Origin: Macrolepiota albuminosa
Taxonomy: Eukaryota > Basidiomycota > Agaricomycetes > Agaricales > Agaricaceae
Assembly: GCA_027475525.1 (NCBI GenBank)
Contig: JAMWFC010000113.1
Span: forward strand, 2,902,001-2,966,000
Direction of reading: 5' to 3'
Length of the DNA: 64,000 bases
Positions 1-11,225 of the stretch are shown one piece after another. The position numbers and the translations under genes are program-made. The first letter of the stretch is position 1. Each line of letters opens with the position of its first letter. The notes under the pieces were generated by a model. The model was given only the letters and a program-made list of their open reading frames with translations, searched no databases and was not told the origin of the DNA.

Positions 1-2
1 AT

Positions 3-1694
3 ACAGGCTTTCTATCGACGGCGGAACTAGATGTATTGACCGACATTATGCGAAAACAAAACGAAGCATTTGCTTGGGAGGATTCCGAACGCGGTAAACT
101 TAGAACTGACTTCTTTCCACCAGTGGTTATACCGACAATACCTCACGTGCCTTGGACCGAGCATAACCGACCTATACCACCGGGTATTGAAGCTGAAGTT
201 TGCCAAATTATTCGTTCCAAAATAGCGGCAGGAGTTTACGAGCCTTCCAATTCGGCATACCGATCACGATGGTTTTGTGTACTGAAGAAAAATGGAAAGC
301 TACGTATAGTTCACAGTTTGGAGCCGCTAAACAAAGTCACGATTCGTCATTCAGGGGTACCGCCCTTCCCCGATCATGTCGCTGAATCGTTCACGGGAAG
401 AATATGTGGCGCTACCCTGGATCTGTACGTTGGCTATGACGAGCGCTTGATTCACCCTTCCTCTCGCGACTTAACGACATTTCAAACGCCATTCGGAGCG
501 CTACGACTGGTTACACTTCCCATGGGATGGACTAATTCGGTACCCATATTCCACGATGACATTACGTTTATTCTACAACCCGAAATACCCCACCATGTGC
601 TTAGCTTTATCGACGATGTAGGCGTTAAAGGCCCAAAAGATTGGCGCCTTGTAGATGGTAAGCCAGAAGTGCATCCGGAAAATCCTAATATCCGCATGGC
701 GCTATGGGACTTCTTCCAATTGGTTAACCGGGTGCTCCAGCGTATGAAATATTGTGGCGGAACGTTCTCGGGACACAAGTTGGTTCTTTGCGCGCCTCAA
801 TTTAAAATTTTAGGGCACGTTTGCACGCCAGAAGGCAGGATCCCCGAGGAGAGCCGATTAGCGCTTCTAGAGAAGTGGGGAGTCTGCCATAACCTCTCGG
901 AAGTTCGCGTGTTTCTAGGCACGGTAGGCGTGCTGCGCATGTTCATACACCATTTTTCACATCGAGCACACGCGCTAAATCGCTTAACTCGTTCAGGGGT
1001 CCCCTTCGAATTCGGACCTGACCAAATTAACGCCCAAAAAGACTTAGTGAAGGCGCTGCAGGAAGCAAAGCTATTGGTACCCATTGATTATACTACATCC
1101 GATCCTGTTATACTTGCCATTGACACCTCTTACATCGCGGTCGGCTTCTTTTTATGTCAATGTGATAGCGCAAATCGAAAAATCAGACGCTACAATCGCT
1201 TCGGATCAATTACCCTTAACGACAGAGAGTCGCGCTATAGTCAGCCCAAACTGGAATTATACGGATTGTTTCGAGCGTTCCAGGCGCTACGCATGTATCT
1301 TATTGGTGTTCGAAACTTGATTGTCGAAGTTGACGCACGCTACATCAAAGGAATGCTCCAGAATCCAGACATTCAACCTTCGGCTAGCATGAATCACTGG
1401 GTGGTAGCGATATTAATGTTCCACTTCGAGCTTGTGCATGTCAAGAGTGCGTTTCATGGACCTGATGGACTATCTAGGCGACCTAGGCAGCCGGAGGACG
1501 GAGCGCTAGATGAAAGCGATAATGACGTATTTGAAGACTGGATTGATCGGTTGCACGGTTTCATACATATTATTCAATTACCTATTTCAGCCCTTCGCGA
1601 AGACCAACCTATCTCGACCTGGCTACACCCTATCATTCCGTACCAACCTAAACCGTATCAGGCTCCATCGACTTTTTACATGGCCAGTATCTGA
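3..1694 (+). pseudogene. Ty3/gypsy-type pol, reverse transcriptase and RNase H part (partial at left edge)
   Basis: The frame is open to the left edge, so the gene begins outside the window; no gag or protease is seen. The reverse transcriptase spans roughly nt 190-830: a PSNSAYRSRWFCVLKK segment, then VHSLEPLN, the substrate-loop segment TPFGALRLVTLPMG, and the catalytic box FIDDVG near nt 606. An RNase H region follows, with AIDTSYIAVGFF near nt 1120 and HGPDGLSR near nt 1460. This order (RT, RNase H, then integrase) is that of Ty3/gypsy elements. The frame ends only because of a 77-bp tandem duplication (1616-1769), which shifts the frame by two; discounting it joins this part to the integrase part in one frame. 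The sequence is rich in GCGCTA/TAGCGC words, as are the - strand genes to its right. Confidence 0.85.
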
Positions 1695-1769
1695 CCTGGC
1701 TACACCCTATCATTCCGTACCAACCTAAACCGTATCAGGCTCCATCGACTTTTTACATGGCCAGTATCT
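1616..1769. repeat. 77-bp perfect tandem duplication (junction 1)
   Basis: The copies 1616-1692 and 1693-1769 are identical. The second copy shifts the pol frame by 77 nt (two bases modulo three). Removing one copy restores a single pol reading frame, which argues that the duplication is not part of the real gene. Confidence 0.95.
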
Positions 1770-3253
1770 ATAACGTCGCTAAGCCGCATAATGATCTAAA
1801 GATAGTCGAGGAACCAAGACCCTTACGGGAAGATAGTCGCAACCTTCCATATTCGGCGGTACCTCGTAGCGCCAAGGCTAAGTCAGAAGACCAACGAGTT
1901 GATCAGGTTAGGAAATGGTTACAGGATTTGCGCCGACCATCAGACCTTACGGACACGGAATACGCCACCTTCATTCGATATGCAATGACTTTCTTTATGG
2001 TTGAAAATCGGCTTTGGCGACGAAATAGGTCTGGCGCTCACAAATTAGTAATCAAGCCAGAGGGCCGCGTCAGAATTTTGCGTGCTATGCATGATGACTT
2101 GGGACATCGAGGACTCTACGCAACGCGGGCAAATTTATTGGAACGTTTTTGGTGGCCTCAAGTTAGCGCCGATATCGCATGGTATATTCGTACTTGTCAT
2201 CTCTGCCAAATCCAACAGACGCGCCAAGTCCTTATTCCCCCAACCGTAGCGACTCCAGCACCCTTGTTCGGAAAAATATATATCGACACTATGCACATGC
2301 CCAAGTCGGGGCGCTACAAGTACATTATCCAGGGAAGGTGTTCTTTGGTACATTGGCCGGAGTTCCGTATGCTCCAGCGGGAAAATACCGACGCTATAGC
2401 TAAGTGGCTCTTCGAAGATGTTATTTGCAGATGGGGAGCCCTTCACGAGATTGTTACAGACAACGGAGCGCCGATAGTTAAGGCGCTTACCTACCTCGCT
2501 AAGAAATACAACATACAACATATTCGGATCTCAGGATACAATAAACGCGCTAACGGTATAGTGGAAAGGCCACATTTTGACGTATGACAGGTGCTATTTA
2601 AGGCGGTAGATGGCGACAAAAGTCGCTGGAGCGAAGCGACTTATTCGGTCTTTTGGTCTGAACGAGTTACCGTACGGAAGAGGATGGGCTGCTCTCCCTA
2701 CTACGCGGCGACTGGCACCCATCCCCTGCTTCCAGCAGACATTGTGGAGGCAACATACCTACAACCACCACCTAACTCAATCCTGTCCTCTACCGACCTT
2801 ATTGCTAGGCGCGCCATCGACTTACAACGACGCATGGAGGATCTAGAGCGCCTACACGAGGTGGTATTTCAAGCTAGACGACAAGCCGCATTACGATTTG
2901 AAAGCGAGCATAGCGCTACTATCCGAGACTACAACTTTACAGCTGGCGCCTTAGTGCTAATGCGCAACTCAAAAATCGAAGTAACCCATAACAAAAAGAT
3001 GCGACCTCGATACCTAGGGCCCCTCATAGTAGTTTCTCGCAATAGGGGAGGAGCCTACGTACTCTGCGAGTTGGACGGCTCGGTTTTGCATCGACCGGTA
3101 GCGGCGTTTTGACTCATTCCCTACTTAGCGCGCGAACACATTCCACTACCTTTACCGGCGCTAGACATTGACACGGCCAAACTGCGAGAGCTTGAAGAGA
3201 CTGAGTTGGTGGACGATGACGAGGTCACTCCTGATGACGAAGAGGAACAATAA
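1757..3253 (+). pseudogene. Ty3/gypsy-type integrase part of the same pol, with two in-frame TGA stops
   Basis: This continues the pol. An H-H-C-C zinc-binding region (HDDLGHRGLYATR ... CHLCQ) lies near nt 2085-2215. The integrase core follows, with the three acidic residues in IDTMHMP (near 2285), TDNGAP (near 2455) and NGIVERP (near 2555). A TGA at 2585-2587 and another at 3110-3112 interrupt the frame. Reading goes on in the same frame on both sides (QVLFKAVDG after the first, LIPYLAREHIPLP after the second) to a TAA at 3251-3253, ending in an acidic tail. Both stops sit where CGA would fit, so each is one C-to-T change. Without them and the 77-bp duplication this would be one long pol. 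The tail is 140 bp from the end of the converging - strand gene. Confidence 0.85.
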
Positions 3254-3392
3254 AAGACCATGGGAAATGAGGCGCCAGTGGTTAGCGCCCCCTGTTTCGG
3301 ACTTAAAGCATGCGCTAGTAATCACGAAAGGGGTGCATAAACTGGCGGTACTAATACATGCAGCACTACTGAACTGTACTTGACTACCAAGT

Positions 3393-5045
3393 TTAAGACA
3401 ACGACGAAGACCGCCGACGAGGGCCCTTGACTCGCTCCTTGTGTCGCCTATAGGCGGGAGGAGCACCGGAAGGGGGACGTATGGCAGCGTTAGGCGGCGC
3501 AGGAGGAGCGACTGGAGGAGGAGGCACAGGAGCGCGAGGAGGAGGCACGGGAAGAGCGATTGTAGGTGGAGCGCGGGAAGGACCTGGGGGAGCGGCGGAA
3601 CGAGTAGGAGACGAGTACCACCTGACCTCGTCCAAGCGACGCTCTAAAGCTGTGAAAGGAACTATGACGCGGTCGAGTACGGCTCTACTAGCGTTAATGT
3701 CAACAAGAACCGGAAGGGGGAGCCAGGAAAGGCTCTAGAAAAAGGCAGGGAGTTAGCTAACCGAAGCCAGGCAAAAAGGGGGTATAGGCACTAACCAAAC
3801 CCCCGGTCTCGCGGAGAAGACTATGAAGACTCAAAGCGGTACCAGTAATGGTCTGCTCCTACGACACGCATAAGCATTAACCTAAAAGCGGGCGGTAATA
3901 AAGGGTTTACGGTGACTAGAGCCGGGTCTGTATCTATCTCCCATTCGGCGGAGGCCGCTAGCAGGATCCGGTACCGGCGCACAAGAGTCAATATGTTACT
4001 GTTCTCTTGCAGAAAGCCGCCGTCAGGCATCGATGCGAGAAAACGCTTGAGGCGATCTAGGATGAAAGGCTGGTGAATGAGTACGGGGTCATCAAGAAGG
4101 AGGGAAGGTTCTGGCATGATATGATACTAACTGGGTTAACAGCGCCAGAACCCATAAAATACCTCAAGCTACGTGCAGGGTCGCGGATACTTGGGAACTC
4201 TTACATGCGCAAAACAATCATGAGGGGGGGGAAGACAGTGATGCATTTCATATAACTACGACAAAAGAAATCAACTAGCCAAAATCTGTCAGCCCGGTGG
4301 CGCCACGGAAAAGAAGGAGCCGACTTACATAAACGACATGGGAGACGGACGAGCATCAAGGCCCGGGCAGAAGGAGAGGCCTGGGAGGCCTCCAGCCTTC
4401 AGCAGGACCACGAAAAAGCCGGCCACCGGTAGACGAGCGAGGCGCCTAGCGAAGCGACGCGTTAGAAGGAAGAAAAGAGGTAATAAAATGACAAACCAGG
4501 TAGTGACTCTCCTCCAGCAGCAGCTCAAGACGTTCTTTCGTTTCCTTGGTCGCGATTTGCTTGATTTGGAGACTATCAGAAGAGAAGGAGGGCGAAAAAG
4601 GCAATAGCGCACCTGAAAAATCCGACTCCAGTTTTTCTCCATACCGAAATGGGTCAACGGCAGGTCATCGTTCCAGATCTCACAGGCCACACGAAGTAGC
4701 TGGCAGCGACGACCTAATTCAACGACTCCGTCGGTCAGTCCGGGTACGCCAACCGCTGGGTAGTGGTGGAAGAACGAGGTAGCGCGTTCCAGGAAAGTGG
4801 GGGGATCAATTACGACGTGAACATGATCACAACGGGCAGTCCACACGATGCCGGTTGGGCTTTCCATCGCGAAGACTGATGAGATGCTGTCGAGGCATGG
4901 GCAATTTATAGGACTCGGACGGTGTTTCAACTAGCGACAGCGTGGGAGGGCACTTCTCAAGGGGCTTAGACCCTGACGCAGACACGAACCAATAGGATGC
5001 GCTGGAAACCATTTTAGGTCGTACAAAGAGGGAATTAACCTTCAA
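3393..5045 (-). CDS. Multi-exon - strand gene of unknown function, tail to tail with pol
   Basis: I do not recognise the protein. The - strand holds a chain of open segments joined by plausible short introns. One exon (about 4900-4610) reads TGIVWTARCDHVHVVIDPP ... VELGRRCQLLRVACEIWNDD. The next, helical segment has TKETKERLELLLEES. An exon near 4117-3830 starts in EPSLLLDDPVLIHQPF. The last exon, 3734-3393, follows a good TTTTTCTAG acceptor, starts SLSWLPLPVLVDIN, turns proline- and alanine-rich (PVPPPRAPVPPPP) and ends in a stop. Exon edges in the middle and the start codon are not settled. It follows gene A on the same strand, shares the GCGCTA-rich composition, and so probably belongs to the same element. 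It could encode a structural (gag-like) protein, but no motif shows this. Confidence 0.4.
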
Positions 5046-5122
5046 GATCTAGCGCTTATAGCCACCATCACCGAATAACCACAAGCGATCAGTGGCACTC
5101 TATTTCTTATACATTAAAACTT

Positions 5123-5276
5123 CTTGCATGAATCGACTTATTTTTCTACAGACGATACCTATTTCTTCCTAGGCTGGCGCGATATTGGCTATTGGGTCGC
5201 TTGCATGAATCGACTTATTTTTCTACAGACGATACCTATTTCTTCCTAGGCTGGCGCGATATTGGCTATTGGGTCG
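5123..5276. repeat. 77-bp perfect tandem duplication (junction 2)
   Basis: The copies 5123-5199 and 5200-5276 are identical. They lie between the two - strand genes, in a stretch (5046-5611) where I see no convincing coding sequence. Confidence 0.95.
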
Positions 5277-5447
5277 TGCTGGTAATAGGGGTTTTTACGC
5301 CATGATGATTTACTGAGCGTTTCCCCTTTTTCTTACTTTGTATTTTGATTACTTACAAACTGACGATTTCGAAACAAGGGGAGGGGAGCGTTTATTTTAG
5401 TATGGCTATCACAGACTACGTATCAAAATTTTCAAAGTCCACAAAAA

Positions 5448-5601
5448 TTCGAAGCGCTACGGGCTGGCGACTACGCATCAGACGCGGAGGGAGCGGGATC
5501 ACCCAATGGAAGCAAGTCCCCGTCTTCGAAGCGCTACGGGCTGGCGACTACGCATCAGACGCGGAGGGAGCGGGATCACCCAATGGAAGCAAGTCCCCGT
5601 C
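5448..5601. repeat. 77-bp perfect tandem duplication (junction 3)
   Basis: The copies 5448-5524 and 5525-5601 are identical and lie just past the stop codon of gene A. Confidence 0.95.
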
Positions 5602-5611
5602 TTGAATGGCG

Positions 5612-8213
5612 TTACCTCGCTTGCCACTCAAGCGCATCAGTGATGTCGTCATGGAGCTCAAGCAGGAGGAGCTCACGGCGCGCTAAGGTGGAGACATGAG
5701 GACGGAGGAGGGCGAGTTCGCTACCGATGACGTCGGTCGCGTCCTCGACCTGGCAAAGTTGTTGATGGAGATCGGCGGCAGGATGAAGGGGAGTGACAGG
5801 ATAAGAGAACTCATCCCCAAGCCAAGGATAGGCATCGCCGGAAACGCGCATGGCGGGGGGAGGAGTCCAAAAAGGATCGAACTTAGCGGAGGTCAGCGGA
5901 GAGGATAGGCATCGCCGGAAACGCGCATGGCGGGGGGAGGAGTCCAAAAAGGATCGAACTTAGCGGAGGTCAGCGGAGAGGCAAACTAACTAGGAAAGGC
6001 AGACTTACTCGAACGGTTACGGGAGCACGGGGGGTCCATTCATGGCGCTCATCGCCTGGGGACATGGCCCTAGCGGAAGAAAGGCGGATGCCATAGGAAG
6101 GCAAGTACCTCCAGCGGCGGCGGCGCTCACCCTGAGCTACTAAGCCCTAGCGGAAGAAAGGCGGATGCCATAGGAAGGCAAGTACCTCCAGCGGCGGCGG
6201 CGCTCACCCTGAGCTACTAAGGTCCCTTCAGACTCAGGCGCGGTAGAGGACTCGCGAGTACTGGGGAAAGAAGAGAGGCTACGAGGAGGGGTAAGAGATG
6301 GTGTAATAGGAAGGGCGACGGGGGAGGCGCTAGCCGCGACAGGCTCAGGAGCAGGGGTAGCGCCGGCAACCGCCATCACGACATCTTCGGCGGGCGGAAT
6401 ATCCACGACGACCGGAAGCAAAGGAGTAGGGGACCTGGCGACAAAGAGGTTACCGCAACCTAAACAGAAAAACACGAACACTACGCACCGATTACCACTG
6501 GGGCCGCTCTGATAAGGGTTAGCGGCGATAGGGGGAGTAATGCGAAGCAGAAGAGCACGTACCGCCAATAGCGCATCGGTGTCGACTACAGGCCCAGCCT
6601 CATCGTCATCCTCGCCCTCAGCATCCCTCTCGGTATCCTCGCCCTCATCAGTAGACGACTCGGTAGAAGACAAGACAACAGGAGTAGCAGGCGCTAGCTC
6701 CCGGCGCTTACCGGGACTCTTGCTAAGGGAGGCGACAATGGGCTTACGTTTTGAAGGGACGGGACGACGGGGAGAGCAGGCAAAGGGGGCCGCCACGGTG
6801 GTACCATCTTGGGTGATGGGAAGCGCTAGACTTGCAGCACTAATCACAGTGGGCTGACGAGTAGCGGCCAGATCGCGTTGCTGCAGCACAAAGGCCCGGG
6901 CGTTACGAACTAGGACGGCGTGCTCGTAATTGCGCTGCATGATAGCGTCCCTACCACGTTCGCGAGTACGAATCCCATTGAAGGCACAGCCCCATTTCAA
7001 CGCATCGCAGCGGTAGCAGGGAAGAGAAGCGGTAGGAAACCAGCAACCCTTGGGATCGTTTTCAGACCAGCATTTATCGCACTGGGAAAGAATTTAGCGA
7101 CGTCATCAACCTTTCAGGGACAAACAAGTACTTACCGCACCAATCTTCGCCCTAAAAGCGCGGCGCTCCACGGGTGCCACTGTAACCTTCTTCTTAGCGC
7201 CGAGTACTTGGACACCAGCCGGGAGGCCGGTATCAATAACGGTAGTGTTGCGATGAAGGCACAACAGATCACGAAGCTCCGCGTTGGTAAACATAGTTTG
7301 GTTGGATGCCTAAGGAGGGCTCGATCAGGCGCTAGAGACAAGCGATCTTGAAAGGAAACACTTACGACATACAAAGGGGCAACACGAGCAGGGAGATTGA
7401 CCTAATAAGCAGAGTTAGTAGAAGAACCAAAGGCAAGAAGACAAGGACGCACGGTACGTTTAGGAGGGCTAGCGAGAGCAGGGGGCGCGCGGTTAATAAC
7501 GACGGCAAAGTTACGGGGAGGAAGGCGAGAAATAGTATGGGTAGGTCCGGGCCGGGGCTCACTGGCGGTAACGGCAATCCATTTGATGGCCGAATGAGGA
7601 GGCGCAATACGAGTGGGAGAAACGACGATGGGTGCAGGGCGAGCGGGAGAAGCATCGCCACAAAAAGGACTATCGAGAACGGGAGGAGGCAGAACGGAAA
7701 CAGGAGCAACAGGAGCGGCCGGAGCGGAAGGAACGGTAGGGGCTGACAAGGCACTAGGAAGACTGGCAATGGTGGGCGACGTAGCAACCGACTACTCAGG
7801 GTTAACATGGAAGATGTGAGGAAGAAGAGGAGGGGACTCACTTCGCCAACCTTGGTACTAGCCAGCAGGGCGTCAATCTCGTTGGAGAGGGAAGGAGCCT
7901 AGTATGGGCGCTGAACCTTAGCGCCACGAACCCAAAATCAAACTTAGAAACTTACGAAAAGGTCCGCGAAAGGGCGCAACCAATCGGCACCTTCGTATTC
8001 ACGGTACCGGGCCACACACCACTCGCGAACCTCGGCACCCCGCTCCCAGGAACTGTCGGAGCCGCGGACCACGAGCCAGCGCCGGTAGAGTTGCATAATG
8101 CCAGGGACGGTTTGTGGCGCATCGGCGGGACCGACAGACTTAGCGCGATCAAATAAATAAGAGGCCTTAGCCAGGAAATTGCGAAGAGCAGAGGCATCGA
8201 AAGGAGTGGACAT
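5612..8213 (-). CDS. Gene A: cysteine-cluster (CDKCW) protein of a retroelement-like unit, 8 exons
   Basis: Family not recognised by name; function not claimed. Eight exons with GT-AG introns can be traced: 8213-7956, 7898-7842, 7791-7453, 7401-7366, 7309-7136, 7081-6489, 6434-6009, 5958-5612. Once the two 77-bp duplications in the last two exons are discounted, all join in frame to about 691 residues. Exon 6 opens with the cluster CDKCWSENDPKGCWFP and continues CYRCDALKWGC, a spacing that resembles zinc-binding Cys clusters seen in basidiomycete transposon-linked proteins. A basic patch (SKRKPIVASLSKSPGKRR) and an acidic patch (TDEGEDTERDAEGEDDDE) follow. The C-terminus is helical. Gene B has the same exon order, the same phase-0 introns for the first five, and a fifth exon of the same length (174 nt). 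The start follows a TATA box and a leader shared with gene B. Confidence 0.75.
5825..5978. repeat. 77-bp perfect tandem duplication (junction 4), inside exon 8 of gene A
   Basis: The copies 5825-5901 and 5902-5978 are identical. With one copy removed, exon 8 of gene A is exactly 90 codons including the stop. Confidence 0.95.
6067..6220. repeat. 77-bp perfect tandem duplication (junction 5), inside exon 7 of gene A
   Basis: The copies 6067-6143 and 6144-6220 are identical. The duplication makes a false stop in exon 7; with one copy removed the exon stays open to a good GTAAGT donor at 6008. Confidence 0.95.
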
Positions 8214-8263
8214 GTTGGGAAAGATGGAAAGGAAAACACGAGAAGGAGAAGTGCAGAAAACGA

Positions 8264-8273
8264 CTTTTATAAG
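8264..8273 (-). promoter_or_regulatory. TATA box of gene A
   Basis: On the - strand the sequence is CTTATAAAAG, about 50 nt before the start codon at 8213. The 5' untranslated part is therefore very short. Confidence 0.6.
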
Positions 8274-8324
8274 GCGCTGGCGGCATCATACGGACCGTAG
8301 CGCAGCCAAATTAATGATGGCGTT

Positions 8325-8367
8325 TGACTGAGGACAGTCAATTTTTCAGTTGGGGGGAGATGATAGG
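8325..8367 (-). promoter_or_regulatory. 43-bp conserved leader block with a hairpin, copy at gene A
   Basis: This block is the exact reverse complement of 62596-62638, which lies the same way round before gene B. It holds a run of six C and a 6-bp stem with a four-base loop (TGACTG-TCCT-CAGTCA). The coding parts of genes A and B have diverged far more, so the block is likely under constraint. A primer-binding or packaging site of a retroelement would fit, but no TGG-starting tRNA complement is seen in it. Confidence 0.7.
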
Positions 8368-8373
8368 CTTCTA

Positions 8374-9505
8374 CTTGGACTGAGCGCATCAAGGGACATT
8401 ATAGGCCAACCGACACTTGACGTATTCAGGACTCTAGCAACCAGTTGGGAATATAGAGCAGCTCTAGCTCTGGCAAATTACTACAGGATGTGGAAATTTA
8501 TCCTAACCCCTAGCTACCAGGCCTTCAGCGCACTCCTTTCACCTAGCCCAAGGATGAAGAAGGCTCATAACGTATAACGCTAACACGACGGCGGGAGAGG
8601 ACTCTAACTAAACCCCGATCACTGCCAGAAGGAGCCAGCAGCAGGCGCTGCCATTTGACGAGGAACTTCAATCAGAAGTCTAAAAGGATCAATGATGGCG
8701 GCACTGGATATACTTAAATCCGACATCTGGACCTGCCAGGAACTAATACAATGAGTAGCGCTGACATTAGCGCTCACAGCGTCTGTCGAGGATTTTCCGA
8801 ACATACCCCGGAACAGCTTGGCCAATCAGAGATATAGTAAAAGTGAGCAGACTCATACAATTCTAAGTCAATATAGAGTCGCCGCTGGTCGCCGTGGGTC
8901 ATAACGCTGTTGGTCGCCGTCAGCCATGTGCAAAAGGTCGCCGTTGACAGGTCGCCGTTAGAGGAAACCACAAGGAGAGGTGCTAGGAGGTAGCGCCGCA
9001 GATGGGCTCGTATCTTGGCAAACACGGTAGCGCATAGTATATAAAATAGCTACTTTACATGTATATAACAACGAATCGTAACCCCTCGAACACACAGTTA
9101 CACTTAGCGTTCAACTCGCGCTAGCTTCCTTCGACTTCGTCACTAAGTCGGGCGCTAGCTTCGTCTATCTCGTCTTCATCGTTTACGGTGCCACCTACGG
9201 GCACAATACGCTGCGCTACTCGTCTTTTCTCCGATATCTTTGCCTAAACCACGACGCTTACCGTCTGCCAGGTAGCGGCACAATACGCTGCGCTACTTGT
9301 CTTTTCTCCGATATCTTTGCCTAAACCACGACGCTTACCGTCTGCCAGGTAGCCCCCAAGGCGCTATAATCTAGCGCATCATTTTACTACCTCCACTCAA
9401 GCACACCGGGACCCTGTCAGGACTCCTCACAACTACGTATGCCAAGCGCTAGAGACAGCGTTGTACTGCGTATACGTCCAGCGCACCCAACCACAGTTGG
9501 CGTCA
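8374..9505. other. LTR-like or promoter DNA upstream of gene A, no gene seen
   Basis: No supported coding sequence. The stretch is rich in GCGCTA/AGCGCT words and in the motif GGTCGCCGT (near 8885-8960), and carries one 77-bp duplication. By position it should contain the LTR of the unit that holds gene A, but its ends are not clear. Confidence 0.4.
9200..9353. repeat. 77-bp tandem duplication (junction 6), one mismatch
   Basis: The copies 9200-9276 and 9277-9353 differ only at one C/T position (9221 against 9298). Confidence 0.95.
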
Positions 9506-9508
9506 TCA

Positions 9509-10063
9509 CCGTCGCCAGTGGCTAATGATGCCAGAGTGCGGTAAACTAGAAAATTTCATAGGGGTAGCTCCAACGGTTTCAGATCCCTACCGTCCATTCA
9601 AGAGCCTTAGCGACGCCAGGCGACAGATCGCGAAGCTAAACCATCACTCCATCACCCTTCTGTCCGTCAGAGTACCTAAGCGATGTCAGGCGCCAAATTG
9701 AGACGCTAAGCGGTGTCAGACGCCAAGGTCAAACGCCAAGCTGTCCGTCAGTTTTTGATAGATCATCAGGCTTCTCGCTAAGCGCTGTCGTCAGTGACTG
9801 ATGCCATCTGTCAGTTGTCATTCTGTCTGCCGATCGGCGCTATCACTGATTGGATCTGCTTCTTGCCATGCGCACTGATGCCATCTGTCAGTTGTCATTC
9901 TGTCTGCCGATCGGCGCTATCACTGATTGGATCTGCTTCTTGCCATGCGCGGCCATCAAATATTGCCAAAAATGGTTAGTTAGCGCACGCTAAGGTATCC
10001 CGGACCTGTGCCGTGTTGCTGTAGCCTGCCGTTGATGCGCTGATCCTGTATGGGGTCCTATCA
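9509..10063 (+). repeat. LTR-like repeat, copy 1
   Basis: It matches 62134-62602 along its length with scattered transitions and small indels: about 478 bp without the internal 77-bp duplication, against 469 bp. In copy 2 the shared end is followed at once by the leader of gene B, so the repeat is probably the LTR, or its 3' part, of that unit. Here it is followed by unrelated DNA, so this copy is solitary or truncated. Confidence 0.75.
9797..9950. repeat. 77-bp perfect tandem duplication (junction 7)
   Basis: The copies 9797-9873 and 9874-9950 are identical and lie inside the LTR-like repeat. The other LTR copy has this segment only once. Confidence 0.95.
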
Positions 10064-10440
10064 ACTCTACAGTTTAGATTTCTTTTGAGCTGACTAAGTT
10101 CATAGTTGCCAATTGTCTGAACACTCTTAGCCTGCTTGCCGCAGTTATGGAACCTATGTGCCTTGCATCTACAGCAGGCATCATGCAGCTTAGTCATTGC
10201 TAAGCTTCTAGCTTCTTTACTACATCTTTTTTGCCACACTTACTCATATTCTCCTCCTCTTATCTTTCAGGCACACTTTGTCATTGGTGCATCCCTTGCC
10301 ACATATCCTTGCTGACTTTCATTACTGACCTCCACCAAAACTTGCTGTTTGATCCATTTTCTGACTTGTTCTCTGGGAACTGCCTGGGACTCTCTCAATT
10401 TTAGTGCATCCAACACATTGTTATACAAGTCAGTAGCCAT
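10064..10440 (-). other. Possible - strand gene fragment, unrecognised
   Basis: The - strand can be read as MATDLYNNVLDALKLRES and, after stops and a frame change, as a Cys/His-rich piece (DACCRCKAHRFHNCG). The composition looks protein-like but I recognise no family. It abuts the LTR-like repeat on the left and the Tc1-like relic on the right. Confidence 0.25.
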
Positions 10441-10483
10441 AAACCGTATCTGCTACTGATCTACTTTTGGGCATTATCAATGC

Positions 10484-11200
10484 TTGAAGGAGGCAGGTTT
10501 TTGCTTAGCAACAAAGAAGAAAGTTCCTATGCTCAAGGCTGCTCATCATACAAACCAGCTCAAGTTTGCTCAGTATTATGAAAACTGGACAGTGAAGGAT
10601 TGGAAGAGAGTTTTGTGGAGTGATGAGACAAATATTAATTAGATTAGATCAGATGAAAAGGTATATGTGTAAAAAATTCCAGGAGAACCACTATTTGACC
10701 ACACTACTACACCAACTGTCAAGCATGGAGGAGGAAACAATTTAATGGTACGGGGCTGCATGAGTTGGAATAGAGTAAGAAAGCTCATGGAAGTTCAGAG
10801 AAAGATGGATGCTGCATAGTATCATGAGATTTTAGATGAGAAAGTGGTGGAAAGCTTTGAGAAGTTGGAAATAAAGGAGGAAGAACAATATTTTTAGCAA
10901 GACAATGACACAAAACACACCTCCTGACAGGCAACAACCTGGTTTTCTGATAACAACATCATTGTAATATTTTGGCCTGCCCAGTCCCCTGACCTCAATC
11001 CCATTGAACATCTCTGGGTTTACATCAAGCACAAAATTTTGGAGTATGAAGTATCCCCTAAAAGAGTGCATGAGTTGTAGGAGAGAGTGGTCAAGAAGTG
11101 GAATGAAATACCACCAAAGATATGCCAAAGCCTCATATAGAGCATGCCTAGAAGGATCAAAGCAGTTATGAAGGCAAATGGAGGCCATACCAAATACTAG
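10484..11200 (+). pseudogene. Tc1/mariner-like transposase relic
   Basis: One + strand frame runs through from LKEAGFCLATKKKVP to a final TAG at 11198, broken by seven in-frame stops. The DDE signature of Tc1-like transposases is plain: VLWSDET (first Asp), QDNDTKH (second Asp) and PAQSPDLNPIEHLW (final Glu, 34 residues after the second Asp, as in the DD34E group). The N-terminal DNA-binding part is missing or unreadable. Most stops are TAG where CAG is expected and one is TGA where CGA is expected, so C-to-T change dominates. This copy cannot make a transposase. Confidence 0.85.
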
Positions 11201-11225
11201 ATATGAAAATTAGAGTAAATTAAAG

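Noticed and set aside
5123..6220. Minisatellite-like or regulatory tandem repeats
   Set aside because: The same 77-bp unit length recurs in unrelated sequences, and discounting the copies restores gene frames, so a joining artefact explains them better.
7348..7746. Long + strand frames rich in Arg/Gly opposite gene A
   Set aside because: The - strand here has conserved exons shared with gene B; the + strand frames have no counterpart there.
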